Shown here one piece after another: positions 1 to 10,500 of a DNA stretch of 64,000 bases (position 1 is the stretch's first letter; each line of letters starts with the position of its first letter). The notes under the pieces are model-generated. The model saw only the letters and a program-made list of their open reading frames with translations, searched no databases and had not been told where the DNA came from. The position numbers and the translations under genes were made by a program. Source of the DNA: Diploptera punctata (taxonomy: Eukaryota; Arthropoda; Insecta; Blattodea; Blaberidae); the NCBI GenBank assembly GCA_030220185.1, contig JASPKZ010002332.1, positions 1,922,001 to 1,986,000 on the forward strand. Direction: 5' to 3'.

Positions 1-30
1 GGTTCGAATCCCGTCCAGGCATTTATTTTT

Positions 31-67
<37 letters not shown>
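1..67 (+). repeat. 3' end of a tRNA-derived SINE (group D) and (TA)n tract
   Basis: The window opens inside a B-box-like GGTTCGAATCCC followed by the same tail (CAGGCATTTATTTTTCTTATA) that follows the tRNA-like heads near 45.5-45.9 kb. A (TA)n microsatellite runs from about 36 to 67. Only the end of the element is visible. Confidence 0.6.
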
Positions 68-70
<3 letters not shown>

Positions 71-420
71 TTCATTGGAACAGTTTTTAGGTTGATAGAA
101 TAAAGCATTTGATATTTAATAATATTTTTAAAATAGACTACCTGTTAACCTCCTGAATATATATTCCATCGATTCAGTTAAACCATTCGTGATATGTAGT
201 TCATATTAAGGCATTTAATGACACTCATGTACTAGAATATTATAAAAATTCAGAACTTCACTTTACAAAAACTCAAATTTTGTATGGAATGACCCAAATG
301 TAAACCTAAATGTTGACATTGTGTCTCTAGTGTATTGTGCATTGTTCAGAATTTTCCTTAAATTGTAACAAATTTAATGATAAAAGCAAATATATATTGC
401 ACGATCAAATAATTTCAAAA

Positions 421-574
421 TTGATTATATTTGAGTTGTATATTTTGACTCACCTCATAGTTCTTGATTTTTACGCAGATCAAACTAGTCTCCATAAAAA
501 TCAAGAAATATGAGGTGAGTCAAAATATACAACTCAAATATAATTAAAATAAACCTCATAGTGTTATTTCCTAC
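421..574 (+). mobile_element. Palindromic Penelope-like element end, copy P1
   Basis: An inverted repeat: the stretch from 421, leading into GACTCACCTCATA, is repeated in reverse complement up to about 546. It is followed by the one-sided tag CCTCATAGTGTTATTTCC (553-570). The core contains an AAACTAGTC motif at 483-490, like the palindromic stem III seen in the better hammerhead copies, but no intact CTGANGA is visible. Membership in the palindromic family described at 15925-16197 is clear; Penelope-like origin is inferred from other copies. Confidence 0.7.
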
Positions 575-589
575 ACATATTTAATATTA

Positions 590-1855
590 AAATTTGTCTC
601 TTATACATTTTATAAAAATAATGTATGATTGTAAAGCAGGTATTAAGGTTGGAAATAGAGTATCCTCAGAATTTGATATAACAAAAGGATTAAGACAAGG
701 ATGCGGGATGACACCAACATTGTTCAAGATATTTTTAGAAGATGTATCGATGAAATGGAATAAGTCATGTAGGAGAATGGGAATCAATATTAATGACCGT
801 TTACTGCACAATTTATTATTTGCTGATGACTAGATTATAATAGGACAAGATAAAGAAGATATAGAATATATGATTAGAAAGTTGGTAGATGCATTTGAAG
901 TAGGGCGACTGAAGATAAATTATATGAAAACAATATATGGTAATCGGAGGAAATTCAGAAGACCTACAAATAAATAATATGGTTTCATAGTTAAATATGG
1001 GTAATAACATTATTAGGTTCTTAATTCGTAAATTAATGAGTCATTTTTTTACATGTTACCTCATATTTTATGTTTTTTCAAACATAGGAACTAGTTTTCA
1101 AGAGAAGTATCTCTCTCATTTTCAACCGACATTATGACTATGAAAATCAGAGAGATCCTTCTCTTGAAAACTAGTTCCCATGTTTGAAGAAACATAAAAT
1201 ATGAGGTAAGATGTAAAAAAAATTACTCATTAATTTATGAAATAATATGGTAATTAAATGTGTTGAATTTAAATATCTTGGTTCTATAATAGATAAATCT
1301 GGTACTTGTGAAAAATATATTATTAAAAGAGTAAATTGTGCAAAGAAGGCAATTAGATCACTGAATGGTCTTTTATAGAATAGAAATCTGACCAGAAAAA
1401 AAAAAAAAAATTATACAAACAATAACAGAAAGTATACTTACATATGGATCAGAAAGCTGGACAATAAATGAAAGGATGCAGACAAGAATCTTGGAGACAG
1501 AAATGGATGGATTACGGAGAAGTATGAGAATATCCAGGCTAAAACATATTAGAAATACATATATTAGACAAGAAATGGATGCACAAGAAACTGTTATCAA
1601 AAAGATAACAAAGTGAGCTTTTTACAGTGGTATGAAATGTACAATGGAAGCCGGATGAAAAGTGGCCTAAATGGGTATTATATTGGATTGTACCAGGCAG
1701 AAGGAAGAGAGGGAGAAGTAGAAGAACATGATATGAGGGAATATATACTGACATGATGAAGAGGGGTATGAAAGAAGGACAACGGGAAGGTAGGAATCTC
1801 TGGAAAGCAGAATTAAGGGCGAACTGCTATAAAGTTGAAAGCCTGTATTAAGTAT
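590..1855 (+). pseudogene. LINE reverse transcriptase, 3' half, broken
   Basis: The reading frame from 594 gives a reverse-transcriptase core of a non-LTR retrotransposon: the KGLRQGCGMTPTLFKIF block followed by LLFADD at the catalytic site. An insertion at 983-1240 splits the element. After it the frame continues with VEFKYLGSIID, then a degenerate LTYGSESWTI segment and a C-terminal tail in which GRRKRGRS and EGRNLWKAEL resemble LINE ends elsewhere in the window. Stop codons and frameshifts are frequent (the D-D site is followed at once by TAG), so it is dead. The 5' endonuclease part is missing, which fits 5' truncation. Confidence 0.8.
983..1240. mobile_element. Palindromic Penelope-like element end, copy P2, inside a LINE
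   Basis: A ~120 bp inverted repeat interrupts the LINE reading frame. The 10 bp AATAATATGG occurs on both sides (973-982 and 1241-1250), as expected of a target-site duplication. The tag lies on the left in reverse orientation (GTAATAACATTATTAGG). The arms contain ACCTCATATTTTATG and its inverse. The core has GAAAACTAGTTC, an extended palindromic stem III, but the CTGANGA box is degenerate. The nesting shows the palindrome arrived after the LINE had inserted. Confidence 0.78.
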
Positions 1856-2786
1856 TAAGTAAGTATTAAAATTTGTGCCGATGACATGAATTAATTTAAT
1901 TCCTAATGGTAATAAATATTTTACAGTATCTTAGTGTTATCTGTATATTTATTCATGGAATCACAAAATCTCAAATAAAACATAGATACCAGTTTGAATT
2001 TTTATAGGAATTAAATTAATTATGAGGAGAGGTATGAAATATTTTAATTTATCATAAATACCAGTATTTAAAAATACAGTAAATGGAAAAATTGATAAAA
2101 TTAAACCAACAAATAACATAACAAAACAATTGTCAGGAGTTTGTTCTGGCATTAAAAGCTAATCAATTCATCATTTTGTTGATCAACTCACATTTCTTAT
2201 TTATGGAATTTAAATAAAATGTATTCTAGACTTTGTGGGTCAATTTTGTACAAATGAAAAATTACTGAAGTGTATTTTCATACAGGTGTAATGGCTTTGA
2301 AAGCTGTGAGATGATGAAAACTTGATAGCTTTGAAATATGCATTTCATTTTCATAACAAACAATTGTCTGGTGCTAGTAATGAGGACTTATCATGTATAA
2401 AACCCCCATGGAAATGACAATATAAGGAGACAAATGGTTAGTGTGACTCTATTTCTCAACCTTGGTTTCAGTTACATCAATCAGATTTTACTACTTCTTA
2501 ATTCAAATTACTCCTCAGTTATTCTCTTGAGGCTGAGGGGATCTTGTTCCAGATCCTATACTCAAAGAGTATTTTCCATTATATAACCAAGAATCATATC
2601 CAGAAATCATATTTGGCTATTAAGAAATGATGAATTTCATATATAGATGATCTCTAAACAATAAATAGGAATATAAATTTAACTAATTTAATTTTCAGAA
2701 TTAAATTAAGAAGTTAGCTATTTTTATGGTTGAAGTTTTCTGACTGCTTTGAAAAATGACAATTATGTGAAAATCTTAAATTTCAG
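1856..2786 (+). other. Intron upstream of the first visible DUF4773 exon
   Basis: AT-rich sequence with no recognisable coding or mobile element. It ends in the acceptor TTAAATTTCAG before 2787. The first visible exon opens with two bases of a split codon, so an earlier exon must exist; I did not find it in 1-2786. Confidence 0.5.
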
Positions 2787-2915
2787 AACCTCAAAGACAG
2801 GTCGAGAGGAAGAATCAGAAACAAGGACCACCAAATCGATACTGTGCCTGTACAAACCTCATGTGTAATTGCTGCCGAGAATTTTCTTTACCTGTTGTAC
2901 CAGTCAAAGGACCAG
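2787..2915 (+). CDS. DUF4773 domain protein, internal exon (first visible)
   Basis: A 129 bp exon with acceptor TTTCAG and donor GTGAGT. It encodes a basic linker, then PNRYCACTNLMCNCCREF and LPVVPVKGPG. The C-x-C, C-x-C-C cysteine pattern is the characteristic start of the DUF4773 domain, a family of secreted arthropod proteins of unknown function. The exon starts with two bases and ends with one base of split codons. That final G joins the GA opening the next exon to make Gly, so the splice is in frame. The exon carrying the initiator Met, and presumably a signal peptide, lies upstream and probably outside the window. Exon structure is read from sequence; secretion is inferred from family habit. 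Confidence 0.85.
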
Positions 2916-3183
2916 GTGAGTTATAGAAATGCACAATATGAATTTACTCATTCCTTGAACAGAGGGTTGCTGAATAAATGGGAACAGGGAACTAATAAAA
3001 AATATAAGTAAAGTAATAAAAAAATGATTAAAAACAGATAAATGAAGAGAAAAGAAGAATAAACATTTAACTCAATAGGACAGAACATAATCTTGCTGTT
3101 ATATTTCAAGGATCATTTGTTGAGAGTATTCAATCTGGATAAAACATGGTGATTCATTGTCAACATTACTTTTAATATTGGAT

Positions 3184-3510
3184 TGAAAAAATAATGAGGA
3201 ACATTATCATTAATTCTGGTGGCTCAGTATTTAACAGATTCAGACAAAACTCCACCTTTGCTTATGATATTGTTCTTTTATTAAGAACTTGTAATATTTT
3301 AAATGACATTTTAACTCGAATGGAAGATCCAGCTACATTACCAGGAATAGAAATTAATACTGGAAAATCCAAATATATGACAAATTTGAATTCTGATGTA
3401 GGAACTAACAGATTATTAAATAGGGTGACATGTGAAGAAGTATGATATTTTAAGTATCTAGGATCTATGGTTTCCAGGAATAATGATACTCAAATTGATG
3501 TATAATAAAA
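3184..3510 (+). pseudogene. LINE reverse transcriptase fragment
   Basis: The frame from 3194 reads as a decayed RT segment: FAYDIVLL where the catalytic FADD is expected, then a thumb-like stretch ending in EEV. One stop later comes YFKYLGSMVS, the same motif that follows RT in other LINE copies here. Both ends are lost and the active-site aspartates are altered. Confidence 0.65.
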
Positions 3511-3581
3511 ACTAGCTGCAGGTAACAGATGTTAAAATCTCTTAATAAAATTATAAAATTTAGATATATATATATGTATGT

Positions 3582-4576
3582 ACTAGATGGCCCGGTGAAC
3601 TTCATATCGCCTTTCACTATTTTTACGTTAATTTTTCTGTATGGTTTTGTTGAATCAGATCAATTTATGTTGTCTGCATTCTCAGTGTCATTCATAAGTG
3701 TATCATAAGGATTATATGCATTTATTGATGGAATATTTTGAGGAGGCTTGCTGATTTCATTATACTTTCGTTTTTTTCTACGAACTTTTGGCAGTTTGGA
3801 TTCTCATCATCATCAAGAAGTTTCTGTATAGTAATATCATCTTGTGATATATTATAGTCATCTTGTTTTCCATTTAATTAAGGCATGGAGATTGTTTCTG
3901 TAATATTAGGCATATTATTATAACTAACAGACTTACTTACAGTTCTGTTAATCCGTTCCTTAGGACCTTCATATGTTTTTAAATTGACATTCTTCTTAAA
4001 CGTGAGATTTATGTCATATAGGCCTATACCAATTTGCGGAAATTCACTTGACATCTTATCATTCACGATCTCTAGAACTGATTCGCCATACCGTTCAATG
4101 CCCGTTCTCGGTCCAGTTACATTTAAATTAAGTTGCTGTCTTTCAGTCAGATTACTTAAAACTAATACTTACACACGAAATTATTATTGTTATTATTATT
4201 ATTATCATCAATATATTGAAAATAAAATAAACACTGAACACACTTAAATTATGAAATAATCAATATTTGTAATTCAATTGAAATTAGCGGTTGCAACAAA
4301 AAGCACAGCCACCTGGTTAAATAATAAACCAATTACCTTACACCGTCATCTGTTACAATCGTACGAAACTCACAGATAATTATAACTCTTTGTTAAATAA
4401 TAAACAAATAATTTGCAATAAAAATAATGCGACTATAAATTTAGTTATAAACAACCGTAGGTCTCAAGTTGGATCAAACTGCACACAGTGTGCAAAATTT
4501 TATTAAAATCGGTTCTGTAGTTTAGGATTCCATCGCGGACAAACAACGTGACACGTAATTTTTATATATTAAGATA
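3582..4576 (-). mobile_element. Internally deleted Jockey-like retroelement, copy 1
   Basis: Read on the minus strand it begins near 4576 with a leader shared with copy 2 (7791-9086). It then enters the N-terminal part of an ORF1-like protein (start near 4066, with NMPNITETISMP). After about 120 codons it passes straight into a 3' end with CGGGCCATCTAGTA. The endonuclease/RT ORF is absent. Copy 2 has the same structure with a longer ORF1 piece, so both descend from a deleted form. The insertion sits in intron 1, antisense to the gene. Confidence 0.65.
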
Positions 4577-5918
4577 TAGTCATCGGTTGATTAATGTCTT
4601 TGAAATCGTCCTATTCCTATAGCCAATTTATATATATATATATATGCCAAAGAATTAACAGGAATAGTAAATTCTCGAAAAAAATTAGTAAAATCCGCCA
4701 TTACGAAGTGGAAAGTTTATAGAAAAGCCTTAATATAAAAGTAGCTCTAGCGGTCGTCGTGTTTGTTTTGTTCGCAACACGTAACTGTATACGTACGATT
4801 TAATTAACAAAAGAAATATGTATTCCGCAAACCAACAAAATGGAACCATGAATTCGACTTGCTGAGGAATTCACTTTGATTACGTCATTTCTGCATGACG
4901 GACTTTTGATGGTTTGGGAATCCGTATTTTTGTGAAGATAAGAGTGCGCCCAGTCCCCCGGTTTATTTCTGGACATTTCAAGTATCAAGAAATAAACCGT
5001 ATTACTCCGTTGATCTTGCACATTGGAGGGGTGTCCCAACCCGCCGGTTGGTCATTGTCGCTGGTTTTTCTTATCTTCAGCGATATCGGCGTGAAATTTT
5101 GAAAAAAAAAAAAATGGTAATCACAAATAACATTATCACTTTTAAAAGCCAAAATGATTTGAAAATATAAATAAACTGTTAAGATAACAACGTGAACCCC
5201 TATCTCAATCCGGGAGCCAAGCCACCCTCCTCCCACCCTATTGGCTATAGCAACCGGCCATATAAACTCCTATATGCCTATGGGAACCGGGAAATAATCC
5301 GTGACCCAGCAGTGCCCATCTGCCACTTGTTTTCCATGAGCCCGAGCCTCCCACTAGTGGGCTTGCGCTGTGACGCGCTGAGAGGCCGCAAGAGCACAAA
5401 TTGTGGCTTGGGGACCCACTGAACATGTGACAGCTGCCAGATACTCGAACTAACTAACATATACTAGTCGTCTAACCCCACGCCACGCTTCAGTGGCGAG
5501 TTTAACTTCCCTCTGCGGAAAGTCTCCTAACCGCACGCCACGAACGTAAATTAACTTCAGTGGCGAGTCTAACTCACTCCCCTCTGTGGAAGAAAGTTTA
5601 CTCCACTCTATAAAACGAGACAGCCACGGACGATTCCGCCTATCGCCTAACGTCCCACTGGCGTTTACCGGAAACTAAATGTTGCTATCTCAACTTAAAA
5701 TTTACATACGTTTTGTGCATCCGTCTTCTTTAATCCTCTTGAAATAATTTGTCGTTTTAAAGAAGTACATTTATAATAAACCGTTTCCAGGTTTTGACTT
5801 ATTTAACTTTCTATTGTTACGAAGAAATAATCAGAAGTTGCCTTAACAACTAGAATCCGATTGAATTGGATATTGATACACATTTGTTTCTAAGTAATTA
5901 AATTTTCATTGTTAATAC
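4577..5918. other. Unassigned region with a GC-rich block
   Basis: A (TA)n tract lies at 4628-4646. About 4740-5660 is noticeably GC-richer than its surroundings, with clustered direct repeats such as GCCACG..TTCAGTGGCGAGT (about 5485-5505 and 5540-5570) and promoter-like TATAAA at 5264 and 5609. Small ORFs exist on both strands but none resembles a known protein. It may be part of an LTR or other repeat; I cannot identify flanking long repeats. Confidence 0.35.
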
Positions 5919-6299
5919 GTGTCCACAAATATAGTATCATACTTTAAACTACCACTACGTTGCTTCGGATAATCGTATCTAAATGAAATTGGTGAAAATC
6001 AAAAGAGAAATTCAAAACGTTTTGCATGTTAACAGTGAATAATATTGGACAACGATACAGAAACTAAACTAAATTTGATCATGTTTTTTGTGGTTTATAT
6101 GGGTTCATTGTTGGATATTTAGCAGACAGGTTAAATGCGAATGTCTGCAGCGTCACTCGTGGGGGCCACATTCAATGTCTACGAGGTATAGCAAAAATTT
6201 TTTGAGTTTCTCTTTTGATTGTCACCAATTTAATTTAGATACGATTATCCAAACCGACGTAGTAGTAGTTTAAAGTATGATACGTTATTTGTGGACACG
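5919..6299. mobile_element. Hairpin transposon (MITE-like), 381 bp
   Basis: Terminal inverted repeats of about 100 bp start with CGTGTCCACAAAT at 5919 and end with its complement at 6299. Most of the arm is conserved, for example GATAATCGTATCTAAAT in both orientations. There is no coding capacity. No clear target duplication is visible, so the superfamily is unknown. Confidence 0.7.
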
Positions 6300-6539
6300 G
6301 TGTACCTGATCCCATTGCATTGCACTTCTTTCGTACAAACAATAAAAATGACATTAACAATTAAAGTGATTTAAAGATAAGTTGACAAATTATGAGAATG
6401 TGGTTAACAAAACGCTGTTATTATTTACGCAAAATTATGGCGAAGAGCTCTGTTTAAAGCAAGATGTACCGATTTTGCGGAAAGTGCGAAATTTCAACAT
6501 ATTCACAGAATAATAATAAATTTTATGGATTATTTACAT

Positions 6540-7200
6540 GTGACGCGAAAACTTTTTCTAAGTTTCAATCATAAACCTTGCGCATGCGCCAACAAACGCG
6601 AAGCGGTTTACACCATAATCCCTGGTTTACACTATGGAATAACGGATGTAGCTAACACGTATTATAGCCTCACTATGATGGTTGTCCAGTGGCTGCTTTG
6701 TTTCCCCGCAGCCGTTACATATTATTAAATACAAAGATGCAGACTCCCGCCACTATAATAATTCCGTATGTTAATCATTGTCAAGCATTGTCGTGGCACC
6801 CGCTTTTATATAAACGGACAACCATCATAGTGAGGCGATAATACACGATATTTAACGAACCTAAAACTAATTAACGCAATTTAAGCACTCTAACCTGTGA
6901 AAGAATGCAACGCCCAAAAATAAGTAGTAAGTTCTGGAATTCTGAAGTATTGTGTACAGTTAATAAGCACATACTCTATGTTGGCTGCACTGGAAGATGA
7001 CTTTTGTTTTTGCTTATAATATTCGTTAAAATCAATAAGGCTGCCACATCTTTATGCTACGTATGTAGTTAAATATCGTAGAAAAATATATTGAAATAAT
7101 CATTATAAAAATTGTAAATGGTGGGAAATAATTTGAAAAATGAAACCCTAAGAATAAAATTTGACAGGATTTTATGAAGGAATTAAAAAAAATCGTGCCA
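6540..7200 (+). repeat. Interspersed repeat containing TTGGCTGCA motif, copy 1
   Basis: The same sequence, diverged, is present at 41200-41760: shared blocks include GTGAAAGAATGCAAC, TTGGCTGCACT and TGAAACCCTAAGAATAAAAT. A more distant inverted relative occupies about 26990-27560. The copy here is split by the hairpin at 6660-6842. It has no coding capacity; probably a non-autonomous transposon of unknown type. Confidence 0.6.
6660..6842. mobile_element. Small hairpin insertion (MITE-like), 183 bp
   Basis: A 28 bp terminal inverted repeat (TATTATAGCCTCACTATGAT and its complement) is flanked by ACACG on both sides (6655-6659 and 6843-6847). The related repeat at 41200-41760 lacks this segment, confirming that it is an insertion. 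Confidence 0.7.
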
Positions 7201-7482
7201 CGTGTTGTAAAGAACAGCCCAAATGTTATTCACAAATACATTTTGTACACAAGTGCTGGTGCTCGGGTGCAGTTCAGTTACACAAATAATACACATAGAA
7301 TATATACCTTACAAAGTTTTAGTTAAAGGGAGAGGGGGGAAATGTATATATTTAGGAGCCAGTTTCAAGATATAAAGTAAATTATAATTGAACAATGTTT
7401 ATGAAACACCAGCTAAGCACCATTTTTTTAAATATTGAGATAAATGTCATGTTCAAGACATAGCCAAATTTGTTATAGGTAG

Positions 7483-7660
7483 ATGAAAATATTAGGAAGG
7501 TCATATAGAAAGAATGGAAGACAACCGACTTGTAAAAATGTTAAAGAAGGTAGACCAATGGGCGGGAGAAGAACAAGAGGAAGACCAGCCAAGAAATGGA
7601 TAGATAGTGAATGCACATCGAATACGGGTACGTCTTCCTCCGAGGAGTGGTTTTAGAAAT
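7483..7660 (+). pseudogene. LINE C-terminal fragment
   Basis: Contains GHIERMEDNRLVKMLKK and, after a frameshift, GGRRTRGRPAKKWIDS. This is the typical last part of the ORF2 of the LINEs in this window. Only about 60 codons remain. Confidence 0.6.
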
Positions 7661-7790
7661 AAACAGGACGAAAATCCTACAAATTATGAATAAGAACAAG
7701 AAGAAAATGAAGAGATTTTGATGCCATCTGTTTCACTGGCTCATGAAGTGTACGCACACTTTTAGCACCAAATCTTTAAATATAGCTTTA

Positions 7791-7962
7791 CTAGCTGGCC
7801 CGGCGAACTCTTCGTATCGCCTTTAAATATTTTTACGTTAATTTTTCCGATGTTTTAATAGTTATCTGCTATTCGGGGCGGAAACAAATCCAACAAACCA
7901 AAGATCATAAAAATCGGTCCAGCCGTTCTTGAGTTATAAATAGTGTAACTAATCCGACTTTG

Positions 7963-8006
<44 letters not shown>

Positions 8007-9086
8007 GACCCGGCCACGCGTTGCTGTGGCTAAGGTATACGTTAAATTATGTTGTAGTAAACTAAGTGAGAAATCTAAATCAGAAAGTTTTTTGTTTTAC
8101 ACAATTTTTTAGTTCTGGTACGTTAACTACACCCGGTATAAATATGGGTGGTGGTTTATGTGGAAGTGGTTTTGTTGATTGAGATGAATTTATGTTGTCT
8201 GCATTCTCAGTATCATCCATAAGTGTATCATAAGGATTATATACATTTATTGATGGAATATTTTGAGGAGGCTTGCTGATTTCATTATACTTTCGTTTTT
8301 TTCTACGAACTTGTTGGCAGTTTGGATTCTCATCATCATCAAGAAGTCTCTGTATAGTAATATCATCTTGTGATATATTATAGTCATCTTGTTTTTCATT
8401 TAATTGAGGCATGGAGATTGTTTCTGTAATATTAGGCATATTATTATAACTAACAGACTTACTTACAGTTCTGTTATTCCGTTCCTTAGGACCTTCATAT
8501 GTTTTTAAATTGACATTCTTCTTAAATGTAAGATTTATGTCACATAGGCCTATACCAATTTGCGGAAATTCACTTGATATCTTATCATTCATGGTCTCTA
8601 GAACTGATTCGCCATATTGTTCAATGTCCCTTCTCGGTCCAGTTAAATTTAAATTAAGTTGCTGTCTTTCAGCCAGATTACTTAAAACTAATACTTACAC
8701 ACGACATTAATATTATTATCAATATATTGAAAATAAAATAAACACTGAACACACTTAAATTATCAAATAATCAATATTTGCAATTCAATTGAAATTTGCG
8801 GTTGCAACAAAAAGCACAGCCATCTGGTTAAATAATAAACCAATTACCTTACACCGTCATCTGTTAGAATCGTATGGAACTCACAGATAATTATAACTCT
8901 TTGTTAAATAATAAACAAATAATTTGCAATAAAAATAATGCGACTATAAATTTAGTTATAAACAACCGTAGGTCTCAAGTTGGATCAAACTGCACACAGT
9001 GTGCAAAATTTTATTAAAATCGGTTCAGTAGTTTAGGATTCCATCGCGGACAAACAACGTGACACGTAATTTTTATATATTAAGAT
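7791..9086 (-). mobile_element. Internally deleted Jockey-like retroelement, copy 2
   Basis: On the minus strand the element starts near 9086 with the same leader as copy 1. It carries a truncated ORF1, then two alternative 3' ends separated by a (TA)n tract (about 7965-8002): GCCGGGTCTTC near 8005-8020 and GCCGGGCCAGCTAGTA at 7791. The second may belong to an older element into which this one inserted, because 7860-7945 carries its own AACGGCTGGACCGATTTTTA tail. No RT is present. Confidence 0.65.
8080..8592 (-). pseudogene. ORF1 (gag-like) N-terminal fragment of a Jockey-clade LINE
   Basis: An intact 170-codon frame begins with MNDKISSEFPQIGIGLCD, runs through a charged region with KVNLKTYEGPKE-like and RRKKRKYNE basic segments, and ends in KPPPIFIPGVVNVPELKN. 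In Jockey-type ORF1 proteins a PPPI-G motif of this kind precedes the RNA-binding domain with CCHC knuckles. Here the frame stops 10 codons later, before any zinc knuckle. The same N-terminus, more decayed, is at 3878-4066 and below in copy 1. The assignment rests on motif memory, not a search. Confidence 0.55.
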
Positions 9087-9329
9087 ATATACTTCATTAT
9101 CTAAAGAAACGCGGTTAAAAATATAATATATATATATAAAACAATTTAGTCATGTGTGTTGGTATACGGTATTTAATTTGGGACCATAATCAAAAGATAT
9201 TCTTACTGCCTGATAAAGAAAGGTCATAAGGAAAATTTATGACCCAATTAAAGATAAACGCTGATCACCTGAATAGATCAGCAGAGCCAGGGAAATTATC
9301 TCAACTTATTTAAAGACATCTTTATGTAT

Positions 9330-9480
9330 TGAAGAGAAAAATTATACGCAGACAGTAACCGGGACCTGAACCCTTGACCCTTGTTTCTCTAGACCAAGTG
9401 CTCTACCCAACTGAGCTACCTGAGCAAGTACCGATCTAAACGCACATCTTTCTCTATATACATTGTAATTCCCATCCACC
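9330..9480 (-). repeat. Inverted copy of tRNA-derived SINE F
   Basis: The reverse complement of the first array unit (9485 onward) lies just left of it with a spacer of only a few bases, making a palindrome with arms of about 145 bp. The tRNA-like part occupies about 9351-9425 with A-box-like TAGCTCAGTTGGGTAGAGC and a slightly decayed B-box. Confidence 0.8.
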
Positions 9481-9484
9481 AAAA

Positions 9485-10252
9485 GGATGGGAATTACAAT
9501 GTATATAGAGAAAGATTTGCGTTTAGATCGGTACTTGCTCAGGTAGCTCAGTTGGTAGAGCACTTGGTCTAGAGAACCAAGGGTCCCGGGTTCAGGTCCC
9601 GGTCTGAGTGTATAATTTTTCTCTTCAAATATGATTTATCCATCATTGAGATGTACGAAATCAATAATATAAAACTTGGAAAAAGCCGTACTGGCTGTAA
9701 TGTATAATTCCTAAATATGTCTTCTTAATAAAGGAGCCGCCATTTGCAAGATAGAAGCATGGCTTCACAGCATTTGGGGGATGGGAATTACAATGTATAT
9801 AGAGAAAGATTTGCGTTTAGATCGGTACTTGCTCAGGTAGCTCAGTTGGTAGAGCACTTGGTCTAGAGAACCAAGGGTCCCGGGTTCAGGTCCCGGTCTG
9901 AGCGTATAATTTTTCTCTTCAAATATGATTATCCATCATTGAGATGTACGAAATCAATAATAAAAACTTGAAAAAGCCGTACTGGCTGTAATGTATAATT
10001 CCTAAATATGTCTTCTTAATAAAGGAGCCGCCATTTGCAAGATAGAAGCATGGCTTCACAGCATTTGGTGGATGGGAATTACAATGTATATAGAGAAAGA
10101 TTTGCGTTTAGATCGGTACTTGCTCAGGTAGCTCAGTTGGTAGAGCACTTGGTCTAGAGAACCAAGGGTCCCGGGTTCAGGTCCCGGTCTGAGCGTATAA
10201 TTTTTCTCTTCAAATATGATTTATCCATCATTGAGATGTACGAAATCAATAA
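9485..10252 (+). repeat. Tandem array of tRNA-derived SINE F (2.6 units of ~292 bp)
   Basis: Units begin with GGATGGGAATTACAATGTAT at 9485, 9779 and 10070, giving periods of 294 and 291 bp. Each contains a tRNA-like head at 9537-9609, 9831-9903 and 10122-10194. The head is 73 nt and can fold as a cloverleaf: acceptor GCTCAGG with TCTGAGC, D-stem GCTC/GAGC, T-stem CCGGG/CCCGG. A- and B-boxes are intact. The anticodon loop is abnormal (9 nt between CTTGG and CCAAG), so a functional tRNA is unlikely. Copies are nearly identical, implying recent amplification or conversion. Each tail ends with AATTTTTCTCTTCAAATATG. Confidence 0.85.
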
Positions 10253-10261
10253 TAATAATGA

Positions 10262-10500
10262 TGTAGTTACAGACAACAAAGTTAGACGCATTGAATAGTT
10301 GGGCCATGTATGCAGAATTAATTATATACATTTACACAGAATCATACTAAATGCCAAACTAGATTGCAAGAGGAAAGTTACCAGACCTAGGTTACTGATC
10401 ATGATGATGTAGAGATAGATTTACGAAAAATAGGGTAAGAAATTGAAAGTAAGTCACTAACCAATGTGAAAATATGTTGTCAAAAGGGAGGCTTAGGTGA
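10262..10500 (+). pseudogene. LINE C-terminal fragment
   Basis: Decayed coding remains: KVRRIE, a stop, then LGHVCRI, followed by CKRKVTRPRL. This matches the last domain of the LINEs here (VRRIEWLGHVxR). Several stops. It follows directly after the SINE array. Confidence 0.5.

Noticed and set aside
594..833. A complete cellular reverse transcriptase or telomerase gene
   Set aside because: Only the LRQG and FADD blocks are present, followed by stops and typical LINE C-terminal motifs.
5192..5460. Overlapping ORFs of 60-76 codons on both strands
   Set aside because: Explained by local GC content lowering stop frequency; no recognisable protein.
9351..10194. Four functional tRNA genes
   Set aside because: The anticodon loop has 9 nt, the units carry SINE bodies, and one copy is decayed; they are tRNA-derived repeats.
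9485..10252. CRISPR-like array
   Set aside because: Units are ~292 bp and identical throughout, without short repeats separated by unique spacers, and the genome is eukaryotic.
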